DNA from: Candidatus Electronema sp.
Lineage (GTDB): Bacteria; Desulfobacterota; Desulfobulbia; Desulfobulbales; Desulfobulbaceae
Direction: 5' to 3'
Assembly (NCBI GenBank): GCA_026645415.1
Contig: JAPEVH010000061.1
Coordinates: forward strand, 40,001-94,257
Length of the DNA stretch: 54,257 nt
Each line of letters begins with the position of its first letter. Position 1 is the first letter of the stretch. Made by a program: the position numbers and the translations under genes. This document shows positions 34,463 to 43,880 of this stretch, piece after piece. The notes beneath the pieces are model-generated. The model worked only from the letters and a program-made list of their open reading frames with translations. It had not been told where the DNA came from and searched no databases.

Positions 34463-35770
34463 ATGAACAATATTCCGCCTGTCTCTCGAAAAATACGGGT
34501 CGGTCAGCGAATCCGGCTTGAAGCATATCAGTCATGGGAAGAAAGTTTCCATGTCTTTGATGAGGAATCTGCCTTAGCTGTAGAAATGGCTTTAGCCGCA
34601 GGACGACCGTTGCTGGTACGAGGCGAACCAGGTAGTGGTAAGACGCAACTTGCTAGGGCAGCGGCCCAGGAGTTGAACCGCAGCTTTATGGCGCAAATCA
34701 TCAATGCTTCCTCTGAAGGACAGGATTTACTCTGGAGCTATGACCCCGTAGCTCGACTGCATGATGCTCAGACGCTTGCAGCAGAGGCAGCTATCAAGGC
34801 CGCGCAGCAGGATTATGGCTTTGATCAAGAGGAAGAACAAGATACAGAGCAAGCTGCTGATCCGTCTCTTCCAGCTTCAACAACACGGATCAGCAGGAAA
34901 AGAGCTGCCCGCTATCGAAAGAAAAAATCAGCCCAGCAGCGCAAAGACCGGGAGCAGCTCTTCAAACTACTTCGGAGCGGGGCTAACGCAGAAGAGCGAA
35001 GCTGTCCTGCTCGAAACTGTGGCACCCTTGATCCACGTGCTTATATCAGCCCTGGCATACTCTGGTGGGCACTTGACTGCGTGTCAGCCCGGCGGCAGTA
35101 TGAGCAGTGTCGCTGTCCCGGTTATCAACCCTCTTTTGGAAGCTGTCCTGCTGGCGATATGGCAGCAACTGAGCTACTCGCTACAGCTCGACGGGGTTTT
35201 GTTCTTCTGCTTGATGAAATCGACAAGGCAGATGTTTCCCTGCCCAATGCCCTGCTAGAGGTCTTGGGCAATGGCAGCTTTCAAGTGCCGCTGCTCAACG
35301 AGCTGGTCACTGTACCGCCCAGCAGAGAAAAACCGCTGGTGATTATTACCACCAACGAGGAGCGAGAGCTGCCACCTGCCTTTGTCCGCCGTTGTCTGGT
35401 GCTCAATCTCCGTTTTGATGATGAGCGACATCTGCGCGCTTGGTGGAGCAGACAAGCAACGCAAGATCCAGAGGCGTATCGAGCAGACAAATTCCACGTT
35501 GACCGCGCTCTCATCCGCTGGTTGGCAGAACGAGGTGAGGTACATTTTGAAGGCTTTTTTAATAGCAAGGTGAGAGAGAGGGCCGCAGAGTTGTTAGTTC
35601 GTGATCGCCGCGAGGCCAAACAGCTTGGTATGGTAAAACCTGGGCAGGCTGAATACCTTGACTTACTTCGTGCCCTGCGTGCAATGACTGACCCAGAAGA
35701 CAGCAGTCAGCAACTCAACCTGCTAGAGCGTATCAGTTCCTATGCCTTGATCAAGCATCCGCTAGAATGA
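34463..35770 (+). CDS. MoxR-like AAA+ ATPase with a cysteine-containing insert
   Basis: A chaperone-type ATPase of 435 residues. Counting from the ATG at 34463: Walker A VRGEPGSGKTQLARA (GEPGSGKT 54-61), a variable insert from about 115 to 240, Walker B FVLLLDEIDKADVSLPNALL (near 247), sensor 1 LVIITTNEERELPPAFVRRC, and a C-terminal lid. The insert holds a very basic run (RKRAARYRKKKSAQQRKD) and cysteines in CPARNC and CRCPGYQPSFGSC, not usual for MoxR, perhaps a metal site. AAGGCGG precedes the ATG; a TTG two codons upstream also fits. Its stop overlaps the next gene's start (ATGA). MoxR ATPases remodel partner proteins, often VWA or other binding modules; here the partners are the two FGE-fold proteins. 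Confidence 0.88.
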   Translation: MNNIPPVSRKIRVGQRIRLEAYQSWEESFHVFDEESALAVEMALAAGRPLLVRGEPGSGKTQLARAAAQELNRSFMAQIINASSEGQDLLWSYDPVARLHDAQTLAAEAAIKAAQQDYGFDQEEEQDTEQAADPSLPASTTRISRKRAARYRKKKSAQQRKDREQLFKLLRSGANAEERSCPARNCGTLDPRAYISPGILWWALDCVSARRQYEQCRCPGYQPSFGSCPAGDMAATELLATARRGFVLLLDEIDKADVSLPNALLEVLGNGSFQVPLLNELVTVPPSREKPLVIITTNEERELPPAFVRRCLVLNLRFDDERHLRAWWSRQATQDPEAYRADKFHVDRALIRWLAERGEVHFEGFFNSKVRERAAELLVRDRREAKQLGMVKPGQAEYLDLLRALRAMTDPEDSSQQLNLLERISSYALIKHPLE

Positions 35771-37797
35771 GCCGCCCGCAGCTTGTCAGCCGAGCTGATT
35801 TGCTCCGCCTTCTCGCCAAGCAGCCTGATGCTTCGTTGCTTGTGGCTGCGCCACTGGCTGGATATCAGCCGGAAGAACAGCAGCTCAACGTACAATCAGA
35901 AGAACTGGTTTATGAGACTGCACCAGCAGTAACTGAGGAGCAGTATCCTACAGAGCCGCTCTTCTGGCATCTGGCCAAGCGCGAGTCATTATCTATCCGT
36001 CCAAGTCTCAAGCCAATTCCTGAAGAACAGTCGCTGCCAGTAAAATTGCGCCAAGTCCAAGTTCTGCGCGCCCAAGAACTGCAATTCCCTGATTTTGAGG
36101 AGATACAAGCACCAGCCTTGTCACCGCGTTATCGCCAAAGCAAGCAGAAAAAACTTCTTCAAGAAGTACATAATGCGGCCCGGCTACGCACTTTACCACT
36201 CCAAGAGCCTGAAGATATATCGCAACGACTGGAACGTTTGTCACCCCCTGCTCTTGCACTAGCCTTGCTCCGGCAGCACGAAATCCTAGAGCGGAGCCAA
36301 CGTGACTGGCTCCAACATTTCCTGCTTCGTCTGGCCCGGACATGGTTTGAGCGGCCAAAAGATGCGGAACTGATTCGTTACATCACTCGCCTCCTTGACC
36401 TCTTACCAGACAGCCTACGGAAGCAGCAAGATGGGGCGGCTTTGCTTTACGGCATCGCCCATCGAGACGCGCTGCGGGTTGGAGCTATCATTCCGCAGGA
36501 ATACCGCGCGGAAACAGTGGTAAGCATTATCCAACAGCCGCTCTCCAACTCAGAATGGTTGCTCATTCAAGAAGGACTAGCGTTGTTTTTGGTGAATAGC
36601 CCAGACAGTGATATTTGCCTGCTCAAAGGGAGTCGGCTTGCGGCTCTTCAGCTCAGAGCAGATATACTCCTGCTCCATCGTGGCGAAATTTCTGCCACCG
36701 CACCAGTACAAACAATCGCTCCTCTCTGCGTTGTAAACAGAGCAGAAAATATCCATCTACAAACGCAGAGCGAAACGCTCTTTATCCAGCCCTGTGCTCG
36801 GCCTGTTTGGGCCACTCTTATCGGCAGAAATAGTCGCGATTTGTTTGCTGAATTGTACTGGCTGGAGCGAAGCTGTCGCTTATACTGGCAAATTCCTGTA
36901 GCAGACGGCTCTGGTCGCTGGCAAAATTATGGCGGCCCAGTAGATATGGACTGTTTTGGCCTTACTGCCTGTATCAGTTTTCAAAGCAAGGTGATGCAAT
37001 GGTTTCGCTGGTTGGAACCGGGATATTTCTTTATGGGATCGCCTGTAGATGAACCAGAACGGGAAATCTGGGGCAAAGAGACTCGACATCAGGTACGGCT
37101 ACGTAAAGGTTTTTGGTTGGCTGATACAGCGGTCACGCAGGAGTTGTGGCAGGTTGTCATGCAAGAGAATCCAGCCACGTTTCAAGGCAGCGATCATCCG
37201 GTTGATCGCGTGAGCTGGGAGGATGTGCAGCTTTTTCTCCAGCGGCTGAATGTTCTACTACCGGGATTGAATGCCCGTTTGCCGACTGAGGCAGAGTGGG
37301 AATACGCCTGTCGAGCAGGCAGTACAGATGCTTTTGCTTTTGGCAAGAACATTACCCCAGAACAGGTTAATTACAATGGTCAGTTTTCGTGCAGTTCTGG
37401 AGCAAAAGGCTTGTTTCGTCGCTGCACAGTACCGGTACGGAGTCTCCCTGCTAATGATTGGGGGCTGTATGAAATGCACGGCAATCTCTGGGAATGGTGT
37501 CAGGACTGGTGGCTGGATGATCTGGAAACAGATGCTGTCCTTGATCCAAAAGGGCCAGATGAAGGCGAGTTCAAAGCAGTACGGGGTGGTTCTTGGGTGC
37601 TTGGCGGCAAAGGGGTACGCTCTGCTGTGCGAGGGAAGTTTGCCCCTGACTTCCGCAGTGATCGAATCGGGTTTCGCCTTGCCCGTGATCAAGAATTCGT
37701 AGAGCAAAAAATAGCAGTTGTCCATGAAACCGAGAGAGCCGAGACTAAAAAATCGGGTGGGCGACTGCTCAATTGGCTGTGGCGATGGCGGAAATAA
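35767..37797 (+). CDS. Large protein with C-terminal FGE/SUMF1 (C-type-lectin) fold lacking the FGE cysteines
   Basis: 676 residues. The first ~390 have no family I recognise; they contain helical segments (SQRLERLSPPALALALLRQH, LQHFLLRLARTWFERPKD) and resemble a scaffold region coupled to the ATPase. Residues 395-650 are a formylglycine-generating-enzyme fold: [118 protein letters not shown]. True FGEs have a cysteine pair just after RGGS; here those places are leucine and glycine or valine, so oxidase activity is unlikely and ligand binding more likely. The RGGSW...GFRLA tract is where diversity-generating retroelements mutate such proteins. ATGA overlap upstream. Confidence 0.85.
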   Translation: MSRPQLVSRADLLRLLAKQPDASLLVAAPLAGYQPEEQQLNVQSEELVYETAPAVTEEQYPTEPLFWHLAKRESLSIRPSLKPIPEEQSLPVKLRQVQVLRAQELQFPDFEEIQAPALSPRYRQSKQKKLLQEVHNAARLRTLPLQEPEDISQRLERLSPPALALALLRQHEILERSQRDWLQHFLLRLARTWFERPKDAELIRYITRLLDLLPDSLRKQQDGAALLYGIAHRDALRVGAIIPQEYRAETVVSIIQQPLSNSEWLLIQEGLALFLVNSPDSDICLLKGSRLAALQLRADILLLHRGEISATAPVQTIAPLCVVNRAENIHLQTQSETLFIQPCARPVWATLIGRNSRDLFAELYWLERSCRLYWQIPVADGSGRWQNYGGPVDMDCFGLTACISFQSKVMQWFRWLEPGYFFMGSPVDEPEREIWGKETRHQVRLRKGFWLADTAVTQELWQVVMQENPATFQGSDHPVDRVSWEDVQLFLQRLNVLLPGLNARLPTEAEWEYACRAGSTDAFAFGKNITPEQVNYNGQFSCSSGAKGLFRRCTVPVRSLPANDWGLYEMHGNLWEWCQDWWLDDLETDAVLDPKGPDEGEFKAVRGGSWVLGGKGVRSAVRGKFAPDFRSDRIGFRLARDQEFVEQKIAVVHETERAETKKSGGRLLNWLWRWRK

Positions 37798-38519
37798 TAG
37801 TACCAGCTCAATTCCCTCCCCAGTGGGCTTCTAGTTGGGGCGAAGATGCCGTTGGCCTCTGGCTCATTTTGAGTTTACACGGTATTCGTCAACTCTTTCG
37901 CTGGATTAAGCCAAGCAGCTTTCTCATGGGTGCGCCTGAAGAGGAAACCGTTGGCCTGTTTCTCCCAAGCCAAGAAACGCAGCGAGAAGTGCAATTACGA
38001 CAAGGTTTCTGGCTCGCTGAAACAACAGTTACCCAAAAACTTTGGCAGGCAGTGATGCACTGTAATCCCAGCAGTTTTAGTGGGCCAGAGCAGCCTGTTG
38101 AGCAGGTAACTTGGCTGGATGCGCAGCTTTTTCTTCAGCGATTGAATGTAAATGCTCGGCTACCTACTGAGGTAGAATGGGAATGCGCCTGTCGGGCTGG
38201 CAGTAACAGTCCTTTTTCTTTTGGCAAACAGATCCGGCCCGAACAAGTCAACTTCAACACTTCCAGTGATGGCTGGGATGAGCTATATCGCCGCCGCCCA
38301 GTGCCAGTGCGCAGCCTACCAGCTAATGCTTGGGGGCTGTACGAAATGCACGGCAATGTCTGGGAATGGTGCCACGATCTCTGGCTCGATAAAAGTGAAC
38401 TGCGGGTGGTGCGGGGCGGTTCTTGGGTTTGTGATGCTGCCTCTGTTCGTTCTGCTTCCCGTGATCGGTATCCTGCTGATTACAAAGGTGCCAGCATCGG
38501 CTTTCGCATCGCAGTTTAA
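37785..38519 (+). CDS. Second FGE/SUMF1 (C-type-lectin) fold protein, stand-alone
   Basis: 244 residues from the ATG at 37785, which overlaps the end of the previous gene by 13 bp; a TTG four codons earlier is possible. The whole protein is one FGE-fold domain and a paralogue of the previous C-terminus: [89 protein letters not shown], and the very end SIGFRIAV. One cysteine falls at the first FGE position (RGGSWVC), but the second is absent, so FGE chemistry is doubtful. Ending exactly at GFRIAV is typical of retroelement-diversified proteins. The stop codon overlaps the stop of the convergent kinase gene. Confidence 0.85.
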   Translation: MAEIIVPAQFPPQWASSWGEDAVGLWLILSLHGIRQLFRWIKPSSFLMGAPEEETVGLFLPSQETQREVQLRQGFWLAETTVTQKLWQAVMHCNPSSFSGPEQPVEQVTWLDAQLFLQRLNVNARLPTEVEWECACRAGSNSPFSFGKQIRPEQVNFNTSSDGWDELYRRRPVPVRSLPANAWGLYEMHGNVWEWCHDLWLDKSELRVVRGGSWVCDAASVRSASRDRYPADYKGASIGFRIAV

Positions 38520-41500
38520 TGTTCTGCTTCGCGCTGAGTTCCGAAAAAACGATCTATACCTTCCAGTACTTTAGTCAACTCTGCGTCAACTTGTTGGAGC
38601 GGTATATGTATATCTCCATCTTGCCGACAACAATTTTCCAATTCAATGGCAGCCTGATGAAGTGCGGTTGCGCCAATCGTGGCAGCAACCCCCTTTAAGG
38701 TATGCGCTGGACAAACTGGATTGCCATGCTTCTGTGAATGTTGGAACTTTTTGACAAAATCAGCTTGATCTTGACGAAATAACCGTAAGACTCGACAGTA
38801 GAAATCAGGATCATTCAGAGTATTGGTCAGTCCTTTTACCGGATCAATACCAATGAGAGCAGAAAATGCCGTAGGATCAGGTCGCTGTTTTTGCGAGGTT
38901 TGAGTAAAAGTAGTAAGGAAAGGACGGTAGTTTTTAGGAAGAAGGCGACAGAGGGTGGCAAACAGTTCTTGCTCTTGGAAGGGTTTGCCAATATGACCAT
39001 TCATGCCAGCTTGACGACTCTTCTGCTTGTCGTTGTTCATTACATTAGCAGTCAGAGCGATAATCGGTAACTGTTTATACTGCGGCTGTTTTCTAATCTC
39101 CCGGCTGACGGTACAGCCATCCATAACCGGCATCTGAATATCTAATAAGACCGCATCAAAGTTTTCCTGTTGCAATTTCTCTAATGCCTCAGCACCATTG
39201 GTAGCCAGCCGTACTTCTACCCCTTTACCTCGGAGCAGACTTGCTGTGATTTCTTGATTAATTTCGTTATCTTCAGCAAGAAGAACTTTTTTTCCTTGCA
39301 GTTGGCTAAAATCAAGAGCAGGCTCTGGTTCAGGTCGTGGTGATGCAGAATTGTTTATGATAAAAGGCAGGATGACAGAGAAAACAGAACCTTGCCCTAG
39401 CGTACTCTCTACACTGATAGAACCGCCCATGAGTTCTACCAGTTGTTTACTGATAGCCAGCCCCAGACCAGTACCACCGTACTTCCGACTAATAGAACTA
39501 TCTGCTTGGCTAAAAACTTGGAATAACTTCTTTTGTTGTTCTTCGCTCATGCCAATACCAGTGTCTGCGACCGAAAAACGAAGAACTATTTCTTTTTCTG
39601 TTTGCCTAATGAATGCTACTCGAAGCGTTACTCGGCCTTGCTCAGTAAATTTAATTGCATTGTTCCCAAGGTTTATCAAAATTTGACTGAGCCGCAGCGG
39701 ATCGCCTTTGAGATTATCAGGAACTTCTTCTGTAAACTCGATAATGAAATCAAGTCCCTTTTCTTCTCCTCTAACAGCCAATACGTTATTGATGCTTTCA
39801 AGGAGAGCACGAAGACTGAAATCTGTTTCTTCAATATCCATTCGCCCAGCTTCTATTTTTGAAAAATCAAGAATATCATTGAGCAAGCCAAGAAGCAGTT
39901 CAGCGGAAATGCTTATTTTTTTCAGATAATTTCTTTGTTTCGCCGTAAGCTCTGTCTCTAAAACAAGCCGCGTCAGGCCAATGACTGCATTCATCGGGGT
40001 GCGGATTTCATGGCTCATGTTGGCTAAAAAGTCTGATTTAGCCTGACTGGCCGATTCTGCTATTTGCCGAGCCTCTCTGAGCTGCTGCTCCATCTGACGG
40101 TGTTCTGTTACATTGCGACCTATAATCACCAAAGCTTTACGACGGCCATTCGGAAAGAAGAGAGGCATCTTGCGGACTTCAAAAATATGTTTCTTGCCAG
40201 ACAGTTCTATGACTGTCTCATCCTCGATCATCATGCTCCCTTTTTCCCATGCTCGCTGGTCACTGGCTGTACAGGCAGTCAACGCATCTGCTAAGTGGGG
40301 TAAATCCTTGCCTAGCTCCAGATCTGTTTTGCTGTGCCAAGGGGTCTGCTCTACTTGAAATAGCCTTCTGGCAACGGCATTGGTCAGTAACCAGCGACCT
40401 GCACCGTCTTTGAGAAAAACTGCATCTGGCAGCGTTTCCATGAACGTAATAAAACGCTCTTGCTGTTCCAATAAGTCTGCCTCGCTCTTTTTGCTGGCCG
40501 TAATATCAACATGAACGCCCATAAAGCGTATTGCTTGGCCCTTGCTATCATGTTCTGTTACTTGGCCTAAGGCGCGAACCCATTGCCACTGTCCATCTGC
40601 GGTACGTAAACGATATTCTGCCTTGTAGCAGCCCTGCTTCTTGCCAAAAAGAGCCTGAATATCCTTGTTCATCGTAGCAAAATCATCTGGGTGCATCAGA
40701 TCTTCCCAAACTTGGCTATGTTGAGGAAAGTCTGAGGGCTGCCAACCGAGCATCGTAAAAAAAATATCATTGGTGCACAATTCGTTACTACGGGGTCGCC
40801 AATCCCAAAGCCCTAGGCCCGCCGCTTCTAAAGCAAAACCAAGCTGCCGCTTCGTTTCCTTCATCCCAGCATCGGAAACAGCTAACTGTCGTTCTAGGCG
40901 ATGGAGAAGAATATAGTAAAATAGGAGGAAAAAAATGGTGAGACTTAACAAGGCTAACAGGAATAACTTATTAAGATAACGGACAAAACTCAGATCATCC
41001 TGTTCCCCCCGTACCACGAGCAGACGGCCTACTTGCTGTCGATTGGCATCATGGAGAGGAAGGACACATTGCATACAGAACATACTGTTTGGTAGCATAC
41101 TATGGGTGAGGTATGCCAGCCAGCCAGTACGTTTTTCTGGACAAACAACATGTTTTGAGGAATTGGCAGCAATCAGAACTTTATCAGGATAGGTATTCCA
41201 GTTTGCCACCCGCCCCAGCATAGCCATGCCTTGTTCCCAGTTGGCTTGGCGTACTTGGCTCTTAGAAACCGTAAGTTCCCAGCCATCAACTGTTTTCAGT
41301 TCATCAAAAACAGTCAAAAGAGAGGCCAGCTCCCTTCCTAACTCCAAGTAGCCAAGCAAGCGTGGCCCTTCTTGTAACGGCATGACTGCCCGCAGGGTTA
41401 AGGTTCCAAGCGGCCCAATCTCCAGTCCAGTGGCTGTTTGGCCGGACGCAGCAGCTTGGTCTAAGGTCAAACGATGAATGAGATCGCTGTGCCAACTTGG

Positions 41501-41920
41501 CTGATGGACTCGGAGAAAGCAAGTTTTATCAGGGTTATGAAAATAAAGATGCGTAATTTTACTGTACTGCCGCAGGCGTAAAATGATTGGCAGAGAGGCT
41601 TGAAGGAGGGCTGGACGATCACGGGCAGCGAAATATTTTCTTAGCTCGTTATTACCATTTAAGGTTACAAGAAGACTCCGCAGCGTATTTTCTGCTTCCT
41701 TGGTACTGCCGGTGAAGATCTCTGTGATCATGGTCTGCCATTCTTTCTGTCGGGCTGCATCCTGCTGCTGACGCATCCAAAGAGTGGAAAGAATATATGC
41801 TGTGCCGAGGAAAATCACCCCAGCCAGCAGGCTCCAAAAGACATGATTCCGTGAGCAACGCAGGCTTTGCTTTGTTCGCTGTTCTTTTGCTTTGTTCAGT
41901 TGTTTTTCACGCAACCCCAT
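38516..41920 (-). CDS. Hybrid sensor histidine kinase (periplasmic sensor, PAS-PAS, HisKA-HATPase, REC, HPt)
   Basis: 1,134 residues. Membrane helices at about 29-47 and 318-340 enclose a 270-residue periplasmic sensor region of probable Cache type. Then two PAS domains (about 355-480 and 485-608), the dimerisation/phosphoacceptor helix [20 protein letters not shown] (His 637) and an HATPase domain ([37 protein letters not shown]) follow. A receiver ([10 protein letters not shown], phospho-acceptor Asp 927 in [11 protein letters not shown]) and a C-terminal HPt domain ([18 protein letters not shown], His 1073) end it. The full phosphorelay is therefore in one chain, and an output protein must be elsewhere. 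It is divergent from the corrinoid operon across 287 bp and converges on the FGE-fold operon with overlapping stops. Confidence 0.93.
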   Translation of the reverse strand: MGLREKQLNKAKEQRTKQSLRCSRNHVFWSLLAGVIFLGTAYILSTLWMRQQQDAARQKEWQTMITEIFTGSTKEAENTLRSLLVTLNGNNELRKYFAARDRPALLQASLPIILRLRQYSKITHLYFHNPDKTCFLRVHQPSWHSDLIHRLTLDQAAASGQTATGLEIGPLGTLTLRAVMPLQEGPRLLGYLELGRELASLLTVFDELKTVDGWELTVSKSQVRQANWEQGMAMLGRVANWNTYPDKVLIAANSSKHVVCPEKRTGWLAYLTHSMLPNSMFCMQCVLPLHDANRQQVGRLLVVRGEQDDLSFVRYLNKLFLLALLSLTIFFLLFYYILLHRLERQLAVSDAGMKETKRQLGFALEAAGLGLWDWRPRSNELCTNDIFFTMLGWQPSDFPQHSQVWEDLMHPDDFATMNKDIQALFGKKQGCYKAEYRLRTADGQWQWVRALGQVTEHDSKGQAIRFMGVHVDITASKKSEADLLEQQERFITFMETLPDAVFLKDGAGRWLLTNAVARRLFQVEQTPWHSKTDLELGKDLPHLADALTACTASDQRAWEKGSMMIEDETVIELSGKKHIFEVRKMPLFFPNGRRKALVIIGRNVTEHRQMEQQLREARQIAESASQAKSDFLANMSHEIRTPMNAVIGLTRLVLETELTAKQRNYLKKISISAELLLGLLNDILDFSKIEAGRMDIEETDFSLRALLESINNVLAVRGEEKGLDFIIEFTEEVPDNLKGDPLRLSQILINLGNNAIKFTEQGRVTLRVAFIRQTEKEIVLRFSVADTGIGMSEEQQKKLFQVFSQADSSISRKYGGTGLGLAISKQLVELMGGSISVESTLGQGSVFSVILPFIINNSASPRPEPEPALDFSQLQGKKVLLAEDNEINQEITASLLRGKGVEVRLATNGAEALEKLQQENFDAVLLDIQMPVMDGCTVSREIRKQPQYKQLPIIALTANVMNNDKQKSRQAGMNGHIGKPFQEQELFATLCRLLPKNYRPFLTTFTQTSQKQRPDPTAFSALIGIDPVKGLTNTLNDPDFYCRVLRLFRQDQADFVKKFQHSQKHGNPVCPAHTLKGVAATIGATALHQAAIELENCCRQDGDIHIPLQQVDAELTKVLEGIDRFFGTQREAEH

Positions 41921-42081
41921 TTTTTTGTCAGTGGGCCATTAATCGCTTTTATTTGGGAAACTATTCAAAAGATTAAAAAAGAGGTACATCGGAACGCACG
42001 GTAATGCAAGAGAAAAACAATCAAGAGTATTTTTTCTTAATTGTTCATATTTTTTCATGATTACCTTTTTATTTGCCTAGG

Positions 42082-42102
42082 CGCAAGAAAATTTTTCTCG
42101 CG
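42082..42102. promoter_or_regulatory. Near-perfect palindrome between divergent kinase and corrinoid operon
   Basis: CGCAAGAAAA-T-TTTTCTCGCG is a 10-1-10 inverted repeat with one mismatch, lying 26 bp upstream of the -35 box of the corrinoid operon. It is a candidate operator or activator site for this operon or the divergent kinase. I looked for a cobalamin riboswitch in the 287-bp gap and saw none. Confidence 0.4.
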
Positions 42103-42128
42103 AAAAAGCCGTGAAATTGGCTGATTAG

Positions 42129-42156
42129 TTGACAAGTCTATCCTTGTGGGTACAAT
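42129..42156 (+). promoter_or_regulatory. Sigma-70-type promoter of the corrinoid sensory operon
   Basis: TTGACA (42129-42134), a 16-bp spacer and TACAAT (42151-42156). The start would be near 42163, leaving a leader of about 45 bases before the ATG at 42208. A second TTGACA at 42161 has no good -10 partner. Confidence 0.7.
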
Positions 42157-42207
42157 AAAGTTGACATATATAACATGACAATTCAATCTTTAGGGAGGAG
42201 GGATATC

Positions 42208-42849
42208 ATGAACAGCGAAGCAGCCTCTAGGATCTTTGCAGACCGGCTTTTGGCCCTTGATCGGCTGGAAGCAGAGCGGATGTTCAAGCAAGAGACAGAG
42301 CAGCATAGCCCAGTCCAATTGATTGAATATCTGATTGTTCCTGCCTTAGAAGATATAGGCCGTCGCTGGGAGCAGGGAGAAACAGCTCTAGCGCAGGTTT
42401 ATATGAGTAGTCGAATCTGTGAAGAGCTAGTGGCTCGTTTTCTGCCCTTGTCCAGCCCTGAAAAAATCAATCAGCCCAAACTTGGCATTGCTTTGCTTGA
42501 TGACTACCATGCCCTAGGGAAAATTATCGTTTGCGCGGCCCTCCGGGCAAGTGGCTGGGAGTTCCATGATTATGGTAGGATGACGGCTCCAGAGTTAGCA
42601 GAACGAGTTGTCCAAGATCAGATCAGTGTTCTGCTTATTTCCACACTCATGCTTCGCTCTGCTCTCCAAATTAAAGAGCTAAAAACACTACTGAATGCCG
42701 CGCAATCTCCAGTTAAAATAGTTGTTGGTGGTGCGCCTTTTCGTTTTGATCCGCAACTCTGGCAGGAAGTAGGTGCTGACGCAACTGGTAATAATGCTAC
42801 TGAGGCGGTACAGGCTGTTGCCCGCTGCATGGAGGAGCTAAAAAAATGA
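42208..42849 (+). CDS. Corrinoid (B12)-binding protein, methyltransferase-cognate type
   Basis: 213 residues. Residues 5-85 are the helical cap of methyltransferase corrinoid proteins (YLIVPALEDIGRRWEQGE, LAQVYMSSRICEEL). Residues 90-210 are the Rossmann-like B12 domain with LLDDYHALGKIIV, that is D-x-H-x-x-G at 99-104, in which His 101 would be the lower cobalt ligand, and VVGGAPFRFDPQL near 172. Start at 42208 chosen for the strong GGGAGGAGGG ahead of it; an ATG at 42175 would add 11 residues that contain this site. In known systems such a protein carries a methyl group between a substrate methyltransferase and an acceptor enzyme. Here no substrate methyltransferase is present, and the downstream genes are a UroD-type protein and kinases, suggesting a sensory role. 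Confidence 0.9.
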   Translation: MNSEAASRIFADRLLALDRLEAERMFKQETEQHSPVQLIEYLIVPALEDIGRRWEQGETALAQVYMSSRICEELVARFLPLSSPEKINQPKLGIALLDDYHALGKIIVCAALRASGWEFHDYGRMTAPELAERVVQDQISVLLISTLMLRSALQIKELKTLLNAAQSPVKIVVGGAPFRFDPQLWQEVGADATGNNATEAVQAVARCMEELKK

Positions 42850-43880
42850 CTGCTTCAACAATGACCTCAATGGAGCGCGTGCTGACCACTCTCAGTCACA
42901 AAGAACCAGACCGCGTCCCTTTATTCCTGCTCCTCACTATGCACGGAGCCAAAGAACTAGGATTGAGCATCCGCGATTATTTTAGCAAGCCCGATCAGGT
43001 GATTGAGGCGCAGATCAGAATGCGTACTAAATATCGGCACGACTGCTTTTATCCTATACAATACGGGGCGGCAGATTTTGAGGCATTTGGTGGCGAGATA
43101 CTTTGGTTTGAAGACGGCCCACCTAACAGTGGTGAGTCGATAATTAAAACAGCAAAGGATATTCTGACATTGAAAGTACCAAAAATTCAGGATATTCCAA
43201 GTTTACAGCGGACCTTAGCAGTTATTAGCGGTCTCAAAGAGCGGAGTGCTGAAGCCGTGCCGATTGTCGGTGTCGTTATTGGTGCCTTTTCTTTGCCAGT
43301 AATGCAGATGGGCTTTCCCGCCTACATTGAATTACTTTACAATGAGCCAGATTTGTTGAAGCGGTTGATGGCCATCAATCAGGAATTTTGTGTTGCTTGG
43401 GCCAATGCTCAGTTTCAGGCTGGAGCGACCGCAGTCGGCTATTTTGAGCCGTTAGCTTCCCCTGATCTGGTTCCAGCAGATTTATACCATCAAACAGGTT
43501 TACCTGTTGCGCAATATTGTTTGAGCCACTTCACAGGCCCATCCTGTGTTCACTTGGCCTCTGGCCGCTGTTTGCCACTCATTGATAATTTCGTTTCTCT
43601 TGGTGCCGCAGCAGTCGGCGTAAGTGCTTTAGAGGATTTGGCGATGCTGAAGGCAGCCTGCAAGGGAAGAATCTCCATCATAGGCAATCTGAACGGCATT
43701 ACCATGCGGACTTGGACAGCAACTGAAGCGGAGGAGGAAGTCAAAAAAGTCATTAAAACAGCAGCCGCTGGCGGTGGTTTTATTCTTTCTGATAATCATG
43801 GCGAAATTCCTTGGCAGGTAGAAGAGGAAACCTTACTGGCTATTTCTGAGGCTGTCCACCAATGGGGACGCTATTCATGA
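42846..43880 (+). CDS. UroD/MtaA-family protein (corrinoid-dependent methyltransferase fold)
   Basis: A 344-residue uroporphyrinogen-decarboxylase-fold barrel: TSMERVLTTLSHKEPDRVPL at the start, YPIQYGAADFEAFGG, QMGFPAYIELLYNEPDLLKR and ISIIGNLNGITM. MtaA/MtbA-type members use zinc held by H-x-C and a later cysteine to pass a methyl group from a corrinoid protein to a thiol. Here the first site reads VHLASGRC (H236, alanine at 238) and the later site LSDNHGEIP (no cysteine), so the canonical zinc ligands are not all present. It may bind the corrinoid protein or a methyl acceptor without turnover, or use other ligands. It overlaps both neighbours by ATGA, so a fixed stoichiometry with the corrinoid protein and kinase is likely. 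Confidence 0.87.
   Translation: MTASTMTSMERVLTTLSHKEPDRVPLFLLLTMHGAKELGLSIRDYFSKPDQVIEAQIRMRTKYRHDCFYPIQYGAADFEAFGGEILWFEDGPPNSGESIIKTAKDILTLKVPKIQDIPSLQRTLAVISGLKERSAEAVPIVGVVIGAFSLPVMQMGFPAYIELLYNEPDLLKRLMAINQEFCVAWANAQFQAGATAVGYFEPLASPDLVPADLYHQTGLPVAQYCLSHFTGPSCVHLASGRCLPLIDNFVSLGAAAVGVSALEDLAMLKAACKGRISIIGNLNGITMRTWTATEAEEEVKKVIKTAAAGGGFILSDNHGEIPWQVEEETLLAISEAVHQWGRYS

Noticed and set aside
35767-38519. A complete diversity-generating retroelement
   Set aside because: The lectin-fold targets are present, but no reverse transcriptase, accessory protein or template repeat is visible in the window; it is kept only as a hypothesis.
35767-38519. Active formylglycine-generating enzymes for sulfatases
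   Set aside because: The cysteine pair after RGGS is missing in the first and incomplete in the second, and no sulfatase with the C/S-x-P-x-R motif is linked.
41921-42207. Cobalamin riboswitch upstream of the corrinoid operon
   Set aside because: No B12-box-like sequence and no suitable long structured leader; the promoter lies only about 45 bp before the start codon.
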